Origin: Hyphomicrobiaceae bacterium
GTDB lineage: Bacteria; Pseudomonadota; Alphaproteobacteria; Rhizobiales; Hyphomicrobiaceae
DNA length: 8,399 bases
Direction of reading: 5' to 3'
Assembly (NCBI GenBank): GCA_021775715.1
Contig: JAJFHI010000219.1
Location: 1-8,399, forward strand
Numbering within the stretch: the first letter of the stretch is position 1; each line of letters starts with the position of its first letter. Shown here piece by piece: positions 1 to 5,975 of the stretch. The position numbers and the translations under genes were made by a program. The notes under the pieces are model-generated. The model ran no database searches, had not been told where the DNA came from, and was given only the letters and a program-made list of their open reading frames with translations.

Positions 1-1
1 G

Positions 2-394
2 GCCGTTCTTTGCCTCGTGCTCGCAAATGCTGCCGTCGCACAGAAAAATTTAAGTCGATCCATTGACGATCTGGCTTGGGTAAACGGAGGCCCGGGATTA
101 GATTTTTCTTTAGTATGGGGAGACTGGACGAAGGACGACTACGGGATGATTGTGAAGATCAAGGCTGGACATGCCGCCCCGGACCACAGCCATACATCGG
201 ACTATCACGGTGTGACAATTCAAGGAAATTGGGTTCACACGTACGGCAAAGACGACCACAGGACACTCTCACCGGGTTCTTATGCTTTTCAATCTGGAAA
301 AGGGGACCACGGCGATCGCTGTGAAGGACCGCAAGACTGTCTCATCCTTATCCACCAACACGGCCCCCGCGATTTCATATTGCCAGGTATGTAA
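2..394 (+). CDS. Exported cupin-like (DUF4437-type) protein, 5' end missing
   Basis: The reading frame is open from the left window edge, so the start lies outside. The first visible residues (AVLCLVLANAAVAQ) look like the end of a signal peptide, with likely cleavage after AVA, so the protein should be periplasmic. A GTG at position 17 is in frame but lies inside the hydrophobic core and is unlikely to be the true start. The remaining 116 residues or so form one compact domain. A histidine cluster (H62, H64 and H69, numbering visible residues from 1) sits in a G-x5-H-x-H context like cupin motif 1, with histidine where the usual glutamate stands. A PGSYAFQSGKGDH stretch (H103) fits motif 2. 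This resembles the DUF4437/ChrR-like cupins, which bind a metal. Neither the substrate nor any enzymatic activity can be read from the sequence. It is not obviously linked to the genes to its right. Confidence 0.7.
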   Translation, partial: AVLCLVLANAAVAQKNLSRSIDDLAWVNGGPGLDFSLVWGDWTKDDYGMIVKIKAGHAAPDHSHTSDYHGVTIQGNWVHTYGKDDHRTLSPGSYAFQSGKGDHGDRCEGPQDCLILIHQHGPRDFILPGM

Positions 395-842
395 CCGCGA
401 TCCAACGACTAAGCAAAGCGAATTTCGATTTTGGAGTTACCGACTTTGGCGCGAAGAACCGGTTTACTGACACCGGCCGCTTCGCGCTTGAGATGAACCA
501 CGCGCTCCGTTGAAAAAGTTCGTTGTGAGACACTGGTCATCCGGGAGCACCGTGCCGCTTGACTATCAATGATCGGATGGGATGGAACATGGATTCAGGC
601 TTTCGCAGTTTTGCCGACAGACATTTGGAATCTGCTCCATCTCTTTACCGAGGACAAAAATTAACCGGAGACTTGGTCGAGGGTGTTAAGGACCGTGCAT
701 CCCGTCAAAGCCTATGAGACAGACTGAGGTGCTTTACTAAAGGAGGTTTTCTAGCTCATCGTGATCCAATGAGGGATGACGAATGACAAAGAGATCTGCG
801 CCGCGTGAGCGAAGTAACTAAGTGCGCCACAAAACTCAGCGC
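395..842. other. Gene-poor interval with possible decayed coding sequence
   Basis: No complete gene is recognisable here. Positions 391-513 in frame 1 read as plausible protein (ANFDFGVTDFGAKNRFTD at 418-471, then a stop at 511) but have no start codon or ribosome binding site, so they may be the tail of a decayed gene. A 46-codon ORF at 577-717 ends inside the 76-bp repeat and has no recognised relative. Immediately after the repeat, ATG at 784 opens a 12-codon frame (MTKRSAPRERSN) whose first residues recall the MTKR start of some IS3-family OrfA proteins; that resemblance is too short to prove anything. No RNA gene or strong terminator was seen. Confidence 0.4.
701..776 (+). repeat. 76-bp inverted repeat, left copy
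   Basis: This stretch matches the reverse complement of 2203-2278 over 76 bases without gaps. Mismatches fall only at 708, 709, 731, 739, 741 and 753, giving 70 of 76 identical bases. The similarity stops sharply on the inner side after GATCCAATGAGGGA. The copy contains TAAAGGAGGTT, a near-perfect Shine-Dalgarno-like string, and a small dyad CTCAT-N9-ATGAG that is conserved in the other copy. It is probably a piece of an insertion sequence or a dispersed repeat. The family could not be named from the sequence. Confidence 0.8.
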
Positions 843-1742
843 TTACCCTTTGCTGTCCGCGTCACGTTTCGGCAGCAGGTTTACGAAGATGCGGACGAGT
901 AGTGTTGCACCGAGGCCTGCGATGATGGCGGCGGCGAGGCTGAGCCACAGGAGCGCGTAGTATTTCACGGTCCAGGTGAACGCGACGAGTGCGCGGTTGA
1001 CGAAGGAAATTGAGCGGATGGCGGCGGCCTTGGCTTCGGCCAGCAGCATCTTGACCGTGACGAACTCGTTTTCAGCATCGAAGTCACCGAGGCTAACACC
1101 GAGGTTCTGGATTTGCTGCTCGAGGCTCAGGATCTGCTTTTCCAACTCGATCATCGCGCGGATTTCGCCTTCGCGCTGTTTCAGCTGCGTCAGTGCCTCG
1201 CGGGTTTTCTCCAGCGAGACGCGTTTGGCCTGCAGCTCTCGGTATTCGTTGGTCTTGTCTGACTTGTTTATAGTCAGCTCAGTCAGCTTGCCGAAGGTCT
1301 GCGCCTCTTCAACAAAGGTGTCGAACCGATTTGGGTTCACCCCCACGGCCAATTGCAGCACCCGATGACCTTTGAGGCCACGTCGTTGCTCGAATTGAAT
1401 GAGTGACGAGGATGTTTTGATCAGATTTCTGATGACGGCTTCATGATCGTCGAATTTGCTTGAGCGCAGGCCGACGTTGGCAATTTTTTCGTATTTCTGA
1501 TCCGCTCCGCCGCCAGCGGTGGTGCTTGCAAGACCCGATGCTGCCCGCTTGATCTTGGAGGACGCGTAGTTCTTCAGGCCGGATGCAAAGTTCCATCCAC
1601 TCGAAATAGATTGGCCGAAGTTGTCTTGGCGGATCACTTCGCCGTTGGGGCTTTGCCAGTAGCCGTAGCCCAAGCGGAGCACGAATAGCGCCAGGAAGCC
1701 TACGAGGAAGACGAGGATCGAGCAGCGGACGGTTTGTTGCAT
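843..1742 (-). CDS. DUF4349-domain membrane protein
   Basis: This gene encodes a 299-residue protein. An N-terminal hydrophobic segment at residues 8-26 is a signal anchor or uncleaved signal peptide. A poorly conserved Gly/Ser-rich spacer runs to about 80. The DUF4349 region follows (about 84-285), with the family's layout: a first alpha/beta part ending in the strand HRVLQLAVGV, a heptad-rich coiled coil at about 166-214 rich in Glu, Gln, Lys and Leu, a second strand (NEFVTVKMLL), and a C-terminal transmembrane helix at about 261-285 followed by a short basic tail. Family length is usually similar, so it looks intact. The start ATG (1742-1740) has AAAGG about six bases upstream. The biochemical function of DUF4349 proteins is not established; envelope location is inferred. 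It is the only minus-strand gene here and lies between two inverted 76-bp repeats, so it may have arrived or been inverted as a unit. Confidence 0.8.
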   Translation of the reverse strand: MQQTVRCSILVFLVGFLALFVLRLGYGYWQSPNGEVIRQDNFGQSISSGWNFASGLKNYASSKIKRAASGLASTTAGGGADQKYEKIANVGLRSSKFDDHEAVIRNLIKTSSSLIQFEQRRGLKGHRVLQLAVGVNPNRFDTFVEEAQTFGKLTELTINKSDKTNEYRELQAKRVSLEKTREALTQLKQREGEIRAMIELEKQILSLEQQIQNLGVSLGDFDAENEFVTVKMLLAEAKAAAIRSISFVNRALVAFTWTVKYYALLWLSLAAAIIAGLGATLLVRIFVNLLPKRDADSKG

Positions 1743-1805
1743 GGAAAGCCTTTGCGTTGGTTCTGCTCAGGTTCTCTCTTCCAATTTCGCCGGTTTTAAG
1801 GGGTA

Positions 1806-1835
1806 ATTATGATCGTTAGCGTGAGGGAATACCAA
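1806..1835 (-). promoter_or_regulatory. Candidate promoter of the DUF4349 gene
   Basis: On the minus strand, TTGGTA (1835-1830) and CATAAT (1811-1806) are 18 bases apart. They match the sigma-70 consensus at four and five of six positions. Transcription would begin near 1799, leaving a leader of roughly 57 bases before the ATG at 1742. This rests on consensus matching only. Confidence 0.3.
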
Positions 1836-1970
1836 TTCTGATAAACTTCGCAGGCTGTAGTGTTACAAGTCAGGACTCCTTCTTTGTATAAGCAGCCAAT
1901 TGACCATCAAAGTTCGCATTGAGTTAGTTTTAGTTGACACCGAACAAAAATAAAAAGTTTTGAAATCGGC

Positions 1971-2145
1971 ATGATAGCGGACATTCAGTGCAGCAGTTTT
2001 CTGAACAGACAGAAGGTCCGCAACGGGTCAATAGTGTGCGTCGCCGTGTGCAATGGCACGTCCGCTACTGGTTTAAGCAGACATTGTCTCTGTCTAACGA
2101 GCCTGCCCACCAAAGTCCGCTTTCTCTGCGAAGCTGACATGGATG
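1971..2145. repeat. Run of degenerate GTCCGC / GCGGACAT dyad repeats
   Basis: AGCGGACATTC (1977-1987), GGTCCGCAACGGGTCA (2015-2030), CGTCCGCT...AAGCAGACAT (2059-2084) and AGTCCGCTTT...AAGCTGACAT (2114-2140) are spaced roughly 40-55 bases apart. The last two are imperfect stem-loops with the outline GTCCGCT-N-AGCNGACAT. Similar AATGTCCGC / GCGGACAT intergenic repeats are common in Bradyrhizobium and related Rhizobiales genomes, where they are often mis-annotated as small proteins. The copies here are eroded. A separate 13-base palindrome, AGACGTTTCGTCT, follows at 2163-2175. Confidence 0.5.
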
Positions 2146-2202
2146 GCGTCGTGTCGCGAGAAAGACGTTTCGTCTGGTTGTGGCCCATCGCTGTATCCCG
2201 TC

Positions 2203-2278
2203 TCCCTCATTGGATCACGATGAGCCAGAAAACCTCCCTAAGTAAAGAACCTCAGTCTGTCTCATAGGCCATGACGGG
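2203..2278 (-). repeat. 76-bp inverted repeat, right copy
   Basis: This is the reverse-complement partner of 701-776 (70 of 76 bases identical, no gaps). Together the copies enclose 1426 bases containing the DUF4349 gene. Read on the minus strand, the inner end is followed by ATG at 2188 and a 67-codon frame without recognisable features. The outer flanks of the two copies are unrelated, so the repeat appears to end at the same two places in both. Confidence 0.8.
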
Positions 2279-2516
2279 GAATAGGGATATTACGGGTGAT
2301 ATGGTGCGCCTTGCTGGTGAACAACTCGTGCACGTTGTGCAGGCTTTGACCGGATTGCTCGGAACAATCATGACGATTTACGGCCGCACCCGCGCAGCGA
2401 AGCCTTTGGTGAAAAAGCCATTCACTTTCCAGTTTGATTGGGCGTTAGCTAAAGAACGGCGCAGGCGTTGTGTTCATGCTGGGTTCAGGAGCAGGCGCCT
2501 ATTACATGCCTCATGA
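2271..2516 (+). CDS. Possible small membrane protein, perhaps frameshifted
   Basis: This frame could start at ATG 2271, which lies inside the right repeat, or at ATG 2301. From 2301 it gives 71 residues. Residues after the second start include a hydrophobic stretch (VHVVQALTGLLGTIMTIYGR) followed by a basic RTRAAKPLVKKP segment, an arrangement seen in small one-helix, holin-like proteins of alphaproteobacteria. The last 25 residues (arginine-rich RRRRCVHAGF onward) look unnatural. The neighbouring frame over the same bases reads GAGVVFMLGSGAGAYYMPHD, which is more protein-like and suggests a frameshift near 2450. The stop (TGA 2514-2516) overlaps the ATG at 2513 in an ATGA arrangement typical of coupled genes. 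No family is assigned, and chance coding is possible. Confidence 0.3.
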   Translation: MTGNRDITGDMVRLAGEQLVHVVQALTGLLGTIMTIYGRTRAAKPLVKKPFTFQFDWALAKERRRRCVHAGFRSRRLLHAS

Positions 2517-2851
2517 TGAATATTTGTCGAACAAATTTATTGAGAAATCTTCGTGTCGGTTTTGCTTCCATACTGATTGTGGCAGGTGCACTGTTTCTGT
2601 TTGTCATCGAGGCCCAGGCAAAGTCACATTGCTATGACAACTGGTCTGAGGCGGCTGTAATTGTTGAGCAGAACAAGCTTATGAAGGTGGCCGCTCTGGA
2701 TGAGATGGTGCGCCAAAAGCTTGACGGGCGGATTGTGAAAACAACCCTGTGTGCGAAGGACAAAGGGTACGTTTACAAAATCGTCGTGCGTAAAGCCGGC
2801 GGTCAGCTGACGGGCGTGTCGGTAGACGCCAAGACGCCATTCTCGCAGTAG
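2513..2851 (+). CDS. Small secreted PepSY-like protein, probable FeuN-type regulator of the adjacent kinase
   Basis: The protein is 112 residues from ATG 2513. ATG 2516 is an equally possible start, and an upstream TTG at 2468 was rejected because it only adds a non-signal-like leader. It has a basic N-terminus, a hydrophobic core (about 16-33) and an AQA cleavage site after residue 36, so the mature form of about 76 residues should be periplasmic. The mature part has the PepSY outline: a helix beginning at LDEMVRQKLDGRIVKTTL, then the strand YVYKIVVRKAGG and a final strand around LTGVSVDA. It has two cysteines (C40, C80) that could form a disulfide. It sits directly upstream of a FeuP/FeuQ-type pair, the position of feuN in Sinorhizobium, whose small periplasmic product restrains FeuQ. 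The regulatory role here is inferred from position, size and export, not from sequence identity to FeuN. No strong ribosome binding site fits the chosen start. Confidence 0.65.
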   Translation: MMNICRTNLLRNLRVGFASILIVAGALFLFVIEAQAKSHCYDNWSEAAVIVEQNKLMKVAALDEMVRQKLDGRIVKTTLCAKDKGYVYKIVVRKAGGQLTGVSVDAKTPFSQ

Positions 2852-3007
2852 TTGCTCGTCGGCCAGGCGGTCTCATGTGCGGGGCTTGCGTGCCGCGTTG
2901 TCCGTGATCTGTAGCGCATAAAATCTCGTGGCAACAACGGAGCGCTGTGAGGCTTCTTCAAGGTATTTCCTGGGAGAAAACCGGTTTCCAATGTTCCTGA
3001 AACGCTC

Positions 3008-3035
3008 TGGTCAAATGCCGCGAACTAGCTATACT
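3008..3035 (+). promoter_or_regulatory. Candidate promoter of feuP
   Basis: TGGTCA (3008-3013) and TATACT (3030-3035) are 16 bases apart in the 229-base gap between the PepSY-like gene and feuP. They match the sigma-70 consensus at four and five of six positions. The start of transcription would fall near 3042, about 40 bases before the GTG start. The rest of the gap (2852-3007) shows only a weak GCGG/CCGC hairpin near 2879, so it is unclear whether the upstream gene is terminated there. Confidence 0.35.
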
Positions 3036-3080
3036 TTACGGCAAATTGAAAAGCCTCTGTAGCGAAACGGGGAAAAATTC

Positions 3081-3752
3081 GTGCGAGTTCTCGTAGTTGA
3101 AGATGATAATGATCTAAACCGGCAGCTCGTTGGTGCGCTGTCGGACGCTGGTTATGCGGTTGATTCAGCCACCGACGGCGAGGAAGGTCACTTCCTTGGC
3201 GACACAGAACCTTATGATCTTGTCGTTCTTGATATCGGCCTGCCGAAGATGGATGGCATATCTGTTCTTGAAGAATGGCGCCGTGCAGATCGGAAAATGC
3301 CGGTTATCATTTTGACAGCGCGTGATCGCTGGAGTGATAAAGTTGCGGGGATGGATGCTGGTGCCGACGACTATCTCGCCAAGCCATTTCACATGGAAGA
3401 ATTGTTGGCGCGCATTCGTGCACAAGTGCGGCGCGCGTCAGGACATGCATCTGCTGAGCTGACCTGTGGGTCCGTACAACTCGATACAAAAACATCACGT
3501 GTGACGTGTGATGGCCAGCAGATCAAACTGACGTCGCATGAGTACCGGCTGCTGTCGTATCTGATGCACCACAATGAACGGGTGGTGTCGCGGACCGAAC
3601 TCGTCGAGCATCTCTACGATCAGGACTTTGACCGGGATTCGAACACGATTGAGGTCTTTATCGGACGACTGCGAAAAAAGATCCCTGCCGACATTATCGA
3701 AACGGTGCGTGGACTGGGATACAGGATGAGTTCTTCGCCTGATGAAGCTTAA
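3081..3752 (+). CDS. feuP: OmpR/PhoP-family response regulator (FeuP-type)
   Basis: This 223-residue protein has the standard length for the family. The receiver domain (1-120) has the acidic pocket E7-D8-D9, phospho-acceptor D51 (VVLDIGLPKMDG), T79 and K101 (KPF). The winged-helix DNA-binding domain (about 125-219) shows LTSHEYRLLSYL, the recognition region EVFIGRLRKKI and the wing ETVRGLGYR. Phosphorylated by its partner kinase, it should bind DNA as a dimer and control transcription. The start is GTG 3081, preceded by GGGGAA; no better start lies upstream. The kinase gene begins 11 bases before its stop, so the two are translationally coupled. In Rhizobium leguminosarum feuPQ lies upstream of cycHJKL and affects high-affinity iron uptake; in Sinorhizobium FeuP controls cyclic glucan export. 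Orthology is inferred from this shared context plus the kinase type. The regulon here is unknown. Confidence 0.85.
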   Translation: MRVLVVEDDNDLNRQLVGALSDAGYAVDSATDGEEGHFLGDTEPYDLVVLDIGLPKMDGISVLEEWRRADRKMPVIILTARDRWSDKVAGMDAGADDYLAKPFHMEELLARIRAQVRRASGHASAELTCGSVQLDTKTSRVTCDGQQIKLTSHEYRLLSYLMHHNERVVSRTELVEHLYDQDFDRDSNTIEVFIGRLRKKIPADIIETVRGLGYRMSSSPDEA

Positions 3753-5145
3753 CTCTCTTGCGTTTCGACTTTTTGTGACTTCGGCCGCTTGGACGTTGTT
3801 TGTCCTGCCTTTGGCTGGATTCCTGATCTATTCGCTTTATCGCGACGACGTACAGGCGAGCTTTGATGGCCAGCTTCGTAAGCTCGTGACGGCGATCAAC
3901 ATCGACAGCATGGAATCTGGATCAGATAAGCCGGTGGCGCCAACCAACCGCTATGAGCCCCTGTTTGAAGTGACGAACTCAGGTTGGTATTGGCAAATCA
4001 AGCCGCTTGATACCGCCAAGGAGCGGAAATTGATCTCGGCCTCACTGGCGACAGCGTCATTGCCATCTCCAGTGGAAGAAAAATTAAAACCCGATGAGGG
4101 CGGTGCTCGATGGATGAACATCGCCGGACCAAAAGGAGAGCCCCTGCGAATTGTCGAAGTCGTCGACACGCTTGGTCACGAGCCTGATAAGCCGCGGTAT
4201 TCGATTATCGTGGCGGGCCCCCTTGATTGGCTTGATGCAACTGTTGCCAATTTTCGCAACCGTCTTTCAGTTGCATTGACGTTGGCTGGGTTGGCGTTGG
4301 TTGGACTGACGCTCATACAGGTTCGGTTTGGCCTGTTGCCGTTACGTCGTGTTGAGCGGGGGCTTGCTGCGATCAGGTCTGGCGATGCTGCGCAACTGAA
4401 GGGTGAACTGCCGCTTGAAATTGAGCCATTGAAGCAGGAGATCAATGCGTTAATCCAATCCAACCAAGATATTGTTGATCGCGCGCGAACGCAGGTTGGC
4501 AATCTCGCGCACGCGCTCAAAACTCCACTTGCAGTGATCACCAACGAAGCGCGTGACGACGACACGAGATTTTCCAAAAAAGTTGCCGAGCAGGCGACAG
4601 TTATGCGAGATCAGGTCAGTCACTATCTTGATCGCGCACGGATGGCAGCACGTGTCAACGTTATTGGCCGGGTTACTCCGATCCGTCCAGTCGTAGAGCC
4701 ATTGGTTCGTGCTTTAGAGCGAATTCACCGTGACCGTGGGATCAATATCCATGTGAGCTGTCCTGAAGCCCTAAAGTTTCAAGGTGAGAAACACGACCTT
4801 GAAGAGATGCTAGGCAACTTGATGGACAACGCCTGCAAGTGGGCACACACAAAGGTGTGGCTGACTGTTACGCCGGAGACTAGCGCCAACAAGAAGGGCA
4901 ACTTATCGTCGGACACCGGTCGAAATTTCGTCCGGCTGACGGTCGAGGATGATGGCAACGGGCTGACGCCGGAACAGCGCCAGAAAATTGGCAAGCGCGG
5001 TCTTAGGCTTGATGAAACCAAGCCAGGGTCTGGATTGGGAATGTCGATCGTTGTGGATCTTGCGCATTCCTATCAGGGGGGACTGGAGCTGGACGCCTCA
5101 CGCCACGGTGGCCTTTCGGCGCAACTGCGATTGCCAACAGTCTAA
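3742..5145 (+). CDS. feuQ: PhoQ/FeuQ-type sensor histidine kinase
   Basis: This is a 467-residue inner-membrane kinase. Transmembrane helix 1 is at about 11-32, followed by a periplasmic sensor region of about 140 residues (33-172) and helix 2 at about 175-195. A HAMP-like linker starting LLPLRRVERGLAAIRSG leads to the H-box NLAHALKTPLAVI, with H257 as the likely phosphorylated residue. The ATPase domain has the N-box (DLEEMLGNLMDNACKWA, N359 and N363), G1 (DDGNGL, 403-408) and G2 (GSGLGMSIV, 429-437). The NLAHALKTPL H-box and the RGLRLDETKPGSGLG lid/G2 stretch are typical of the PhoQ/FeuQ group. All catalytic motifs are intact. It overlaps feuP by 11 bases and should phosphorylate it. In Sinorhizobium FeuQ is inhibited by the periplasmic protein FeuN; the PepSY-like product encoded at 2513-2851 is the candidate equivalent. 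Confidence 0.87.
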   Translation: MKLNSLAFRLFVTSAAWTLFVLPLAGFLIYSLYRDDVQASFDGQLRKLVTAINIDSMESGSDKPVAPTNRYEPLFEVTNSGWYWQIKPLDTAKERKLISASLATASLPSPVEEKLKPDEGGARWMNIAGPKGEPLRIVEVVDTLGHEPDKPRYSIIVAGPLDWLDATVANFRNRLSVALTLAGLALVGLTLIQVRFGLLPLRRVERGLAAIRSGDAAQLKGELPLEIEPLKQEINALIQSNQDIVDRARTQVGNLAHALKTPLAVITNEARDDDTRFSKKVAEQATVMRDQVSHYLDRARMAARVNVIGRVTPIRPVVEPLVRALERIHRDRGINIHVSCPEALKFQGEKHDLEEMLGNLMDNACKWAHTKVWLTVTPETSANKKGNLSSDTGRNFVRLTVEDDGNGLTPEQRQKIGKRGLRLDETKPGSGLGMSIVVDLAHSYQGGLELDASRHGGLSAQLRLPTV

Positions 5146-5324
5146 AATGCCGCGAGCCGACTTCGAAGAATTGGCGTTTTCATTTCATAAGTAATTGATC
5201 ACGCCCTATTTCAGAGCTTCACAAATTAAGTGATTTCCTCCGAAACGCCAGAATTCCGTGGTCTGATGTCGAAATTCTGCCCGAATCCAGAGTGTTTTGG
5301 GGGAAACAAGGAAAACGGGTGCTA

Positions 5325-5342
5325 TTCGTTTTGCCAAACGAA
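5325..5342. terminator. Perfect 7-bp hairpin downstream of feuQ
   Basis: TTCGTTT-TGCC-AAACGAA is a perfect inverted repeat with a four-base loop, followed by GCTTTTGAG rather than a clean T-run. It lies 180 bases after the feuQ stop and about 90 before the lipoprotein start. It could be a weak terminator, a bidirectional stop, or a protein-binding dyad. The 5146-5324 stretch before it contains looser inverted repeats (GGCGTTT 5173-5179 / AAACGCC 5243-5249; CAGAATT 5249-5255 / AATTCTG 5273-5279) and no gene. Confidence 0.35.
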
Positions 5343-5361
5343 GCTTTTGAGACTAATGAGC

Positions 5362-5398
5362 GTGACGAATAATCGTCACCGATGTCTAGTCGTGACGA
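5362..5398. promoter_or_regulatory. GTGACGA dyad plus half-site, candidate operator of the lipoprotein gene
   Basis: GTGACGA-ATAA-TCGTCAC (5362-5379) is a perfect 18-base dyad. A further direct copy of the half-site, GTGACGA, lies at 5392-5398, exactly 30 bases after the first, or about three helical turns. The cluster ends 35 bases before the ATG of the lipoprotein gene, where a regulator or promoter would be expected. As RNA the 18-base dyad would also fold into a short hairpin. Which regulator binds, if any, cannot be told; the adjacent FeuP is one candidate, because OmpR-type factors use tandem or repeated half-sites. Confidence 0.4.
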
Positions 5399-5433
5399 AG
5401 GTTTTTGGCGCCCATTTAACCGCGAGGTTCGCG

Positions 5434-5916
5434 ATGCATTTCTTGCGTGGCATGACGACTGGAATTTTAGTTTTGGCTCTGGCGGGGTCTTTGGCGGGTT
5501 GTGGTCCGAATGGGCCGAACAAAGCTGATACCGGGACCGTTGTTGGTGCAGTTGCGGGTGGCTTGCTCGGTAACACTGTGGGCAAAGGCAAGGGAAAAAT
5601 CCTTGCGACAGTCGCGGGTGCTTTCGTTGGTGGCGTCGTTGGCAACTCGATTGGCAGGTCGCTGGATGAGCAGGATCGCGCTCTGGCGCAGAAGGCGGAG
5701 TATACCGCACTTGAGCGAGGGCAATCCGGGGTCGCCCAGACGTGGCGAAATCCTGACAATGGTCGCTATGGTGAGGTTGTCCCAAGCAAGCCTTATCGCC
5801 GTGGTTCAAACGATTGCCGCGACTTCACGCACACGGTCTATATCGATGGCCAGCCTCAGGCGATGCGTGGGACAGCTTGCCGCAATCCTGACGGGACGTG
5901 GCGTAACGTTGGTTAA
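5434..5916 (+). CDS. 17 kDa surface antigen-like glycine-zipper lipoprotein
   Basis: The protein is 160 residues from ATG 5434, chosen because GAGG lies six bases upstream and the product then begins with a good lipoprotein signal (MHFLRGMTTGILVLALAGS). The frame is open back to 5230, but those extra residues have no signal-like character. The lipobox LAGC ends at C23, so the mature protein should be a lipid-anchored envelope protein. Next comes a glycine-zipper segment (about 37-70: GTVVGAVAGGLLGNTVG, then a similar GAFVGGVVGNSIGRSLD), forming two packed membrane-associated helices as in the rickettsial 17 kDa antigen family. The C-terminal part (about 75-160) has a conserved-looking domain with two cysteines (DCRDFTHTVYIDGQ and GTACRNPDGTW), as in the RT0821/Lpp0805-type surface proteins. 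The molecular role of the family is unsettled; envelope integrity is often proposed. It lies between feuQ and ccmI and may be stress-regulated through the dyads upstream. Confidence 0.83.
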   Translation: MHFLRGMTTGILVLALAGSLAGCGPNGPNKADTGTVVGAVAGGLLGNTVGKGKGKILATVAGAFVGGVVGNSIGRSLDEQDRALAQKAEYTALERGQSGVAQTWRNPDNGRYGEVVPSKPYRRGSNDCRDFTHTVYIDGQPQAMRGTACRNPDGTWRNVG

Positions 5917-5948
5917 CGATTGAGTTAGGTCCTTCGTCGGTCGTCTCG

Positions 5949-5975
5949 CTCGGTTTTTTGTTTCCTGAAACCGAG
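5949..5975 (+). terminator. Stem-loop between the lipoprotein gene and ccmI
   Basis: CTCGGTTT (5949-5956) pairs perfectly with AAACCGAG (5968-5975) across an 11-base loop that begins with a T-run. With a bulge the stem can be lengthened by GTCT (5944-5947) / AGAC (5974-5977). It starts 32 bases after the lipoprotein stop. No T-run follows the 3' arm, so termination would be inefficient or factor-dependent. It may instead separate expression of the lipoprotein from the ccm genes. Confidence 0.45.

Larger units (their letters stand above)
1743..2202. other. Non-coding interval upstream of the DUF4349 gene
   Basis: About 460 bases without a convincing gene. The part next to the DUF4349 start should hold its promoter. 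From about 1971 onward it consists of degenerate GTCCGC-type repeats, and it ends at the inner edge of the right 76-bp repeat. Reading frames across it (98 codons on plus at 1971-2267, 67 codons on minus at 1985-2188) follow the repeats and show no protein family features, so they are not called as genes. Confidence 0.5.

Noticed and set aside
577..717. 46-codon ORF before the left repeat
   Set aside because: It has no recognisable domain or convincing ribosome binding site, and its stop lies within the repeat.
777..842. GTGCGCCAC near 822 as a possible group II intron 5' end
   Set aside because: No domain V-like hairpin or maturase coding region is present anywhere in the window.
1934..1962. 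TTGACA at 1934-1939 as a plus-strand promoter
   Set aside because: No acceptable -10 element lies at 16-18 bases, and no gene follows on that strand.
1985..2188. 67-codon minus-strand ORF following the right repeat
   Set aside because: It runs across the degenerate GTCCGC repeats, has no family features, and matches the known pattern of repeats mis-called as proteins.
1971..2267. 98-codon plus-strand ORF
   Set aside because: Same repeat-derived DNA. The start resembles the MIADIQ-type spurious proteins of Rhizobiales; it lacks a ribosome binding site and ends inside the 76-bp repeat.
5219..5809. 196-codon minus-strand ORF opposite the lipoprotein gene
   Set aside because: It is antisense to a clear lipoprotein gene. 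Its low-complexity composition (many Arg, Ser, Pro, His, Gln) is typical of a shadow frame.
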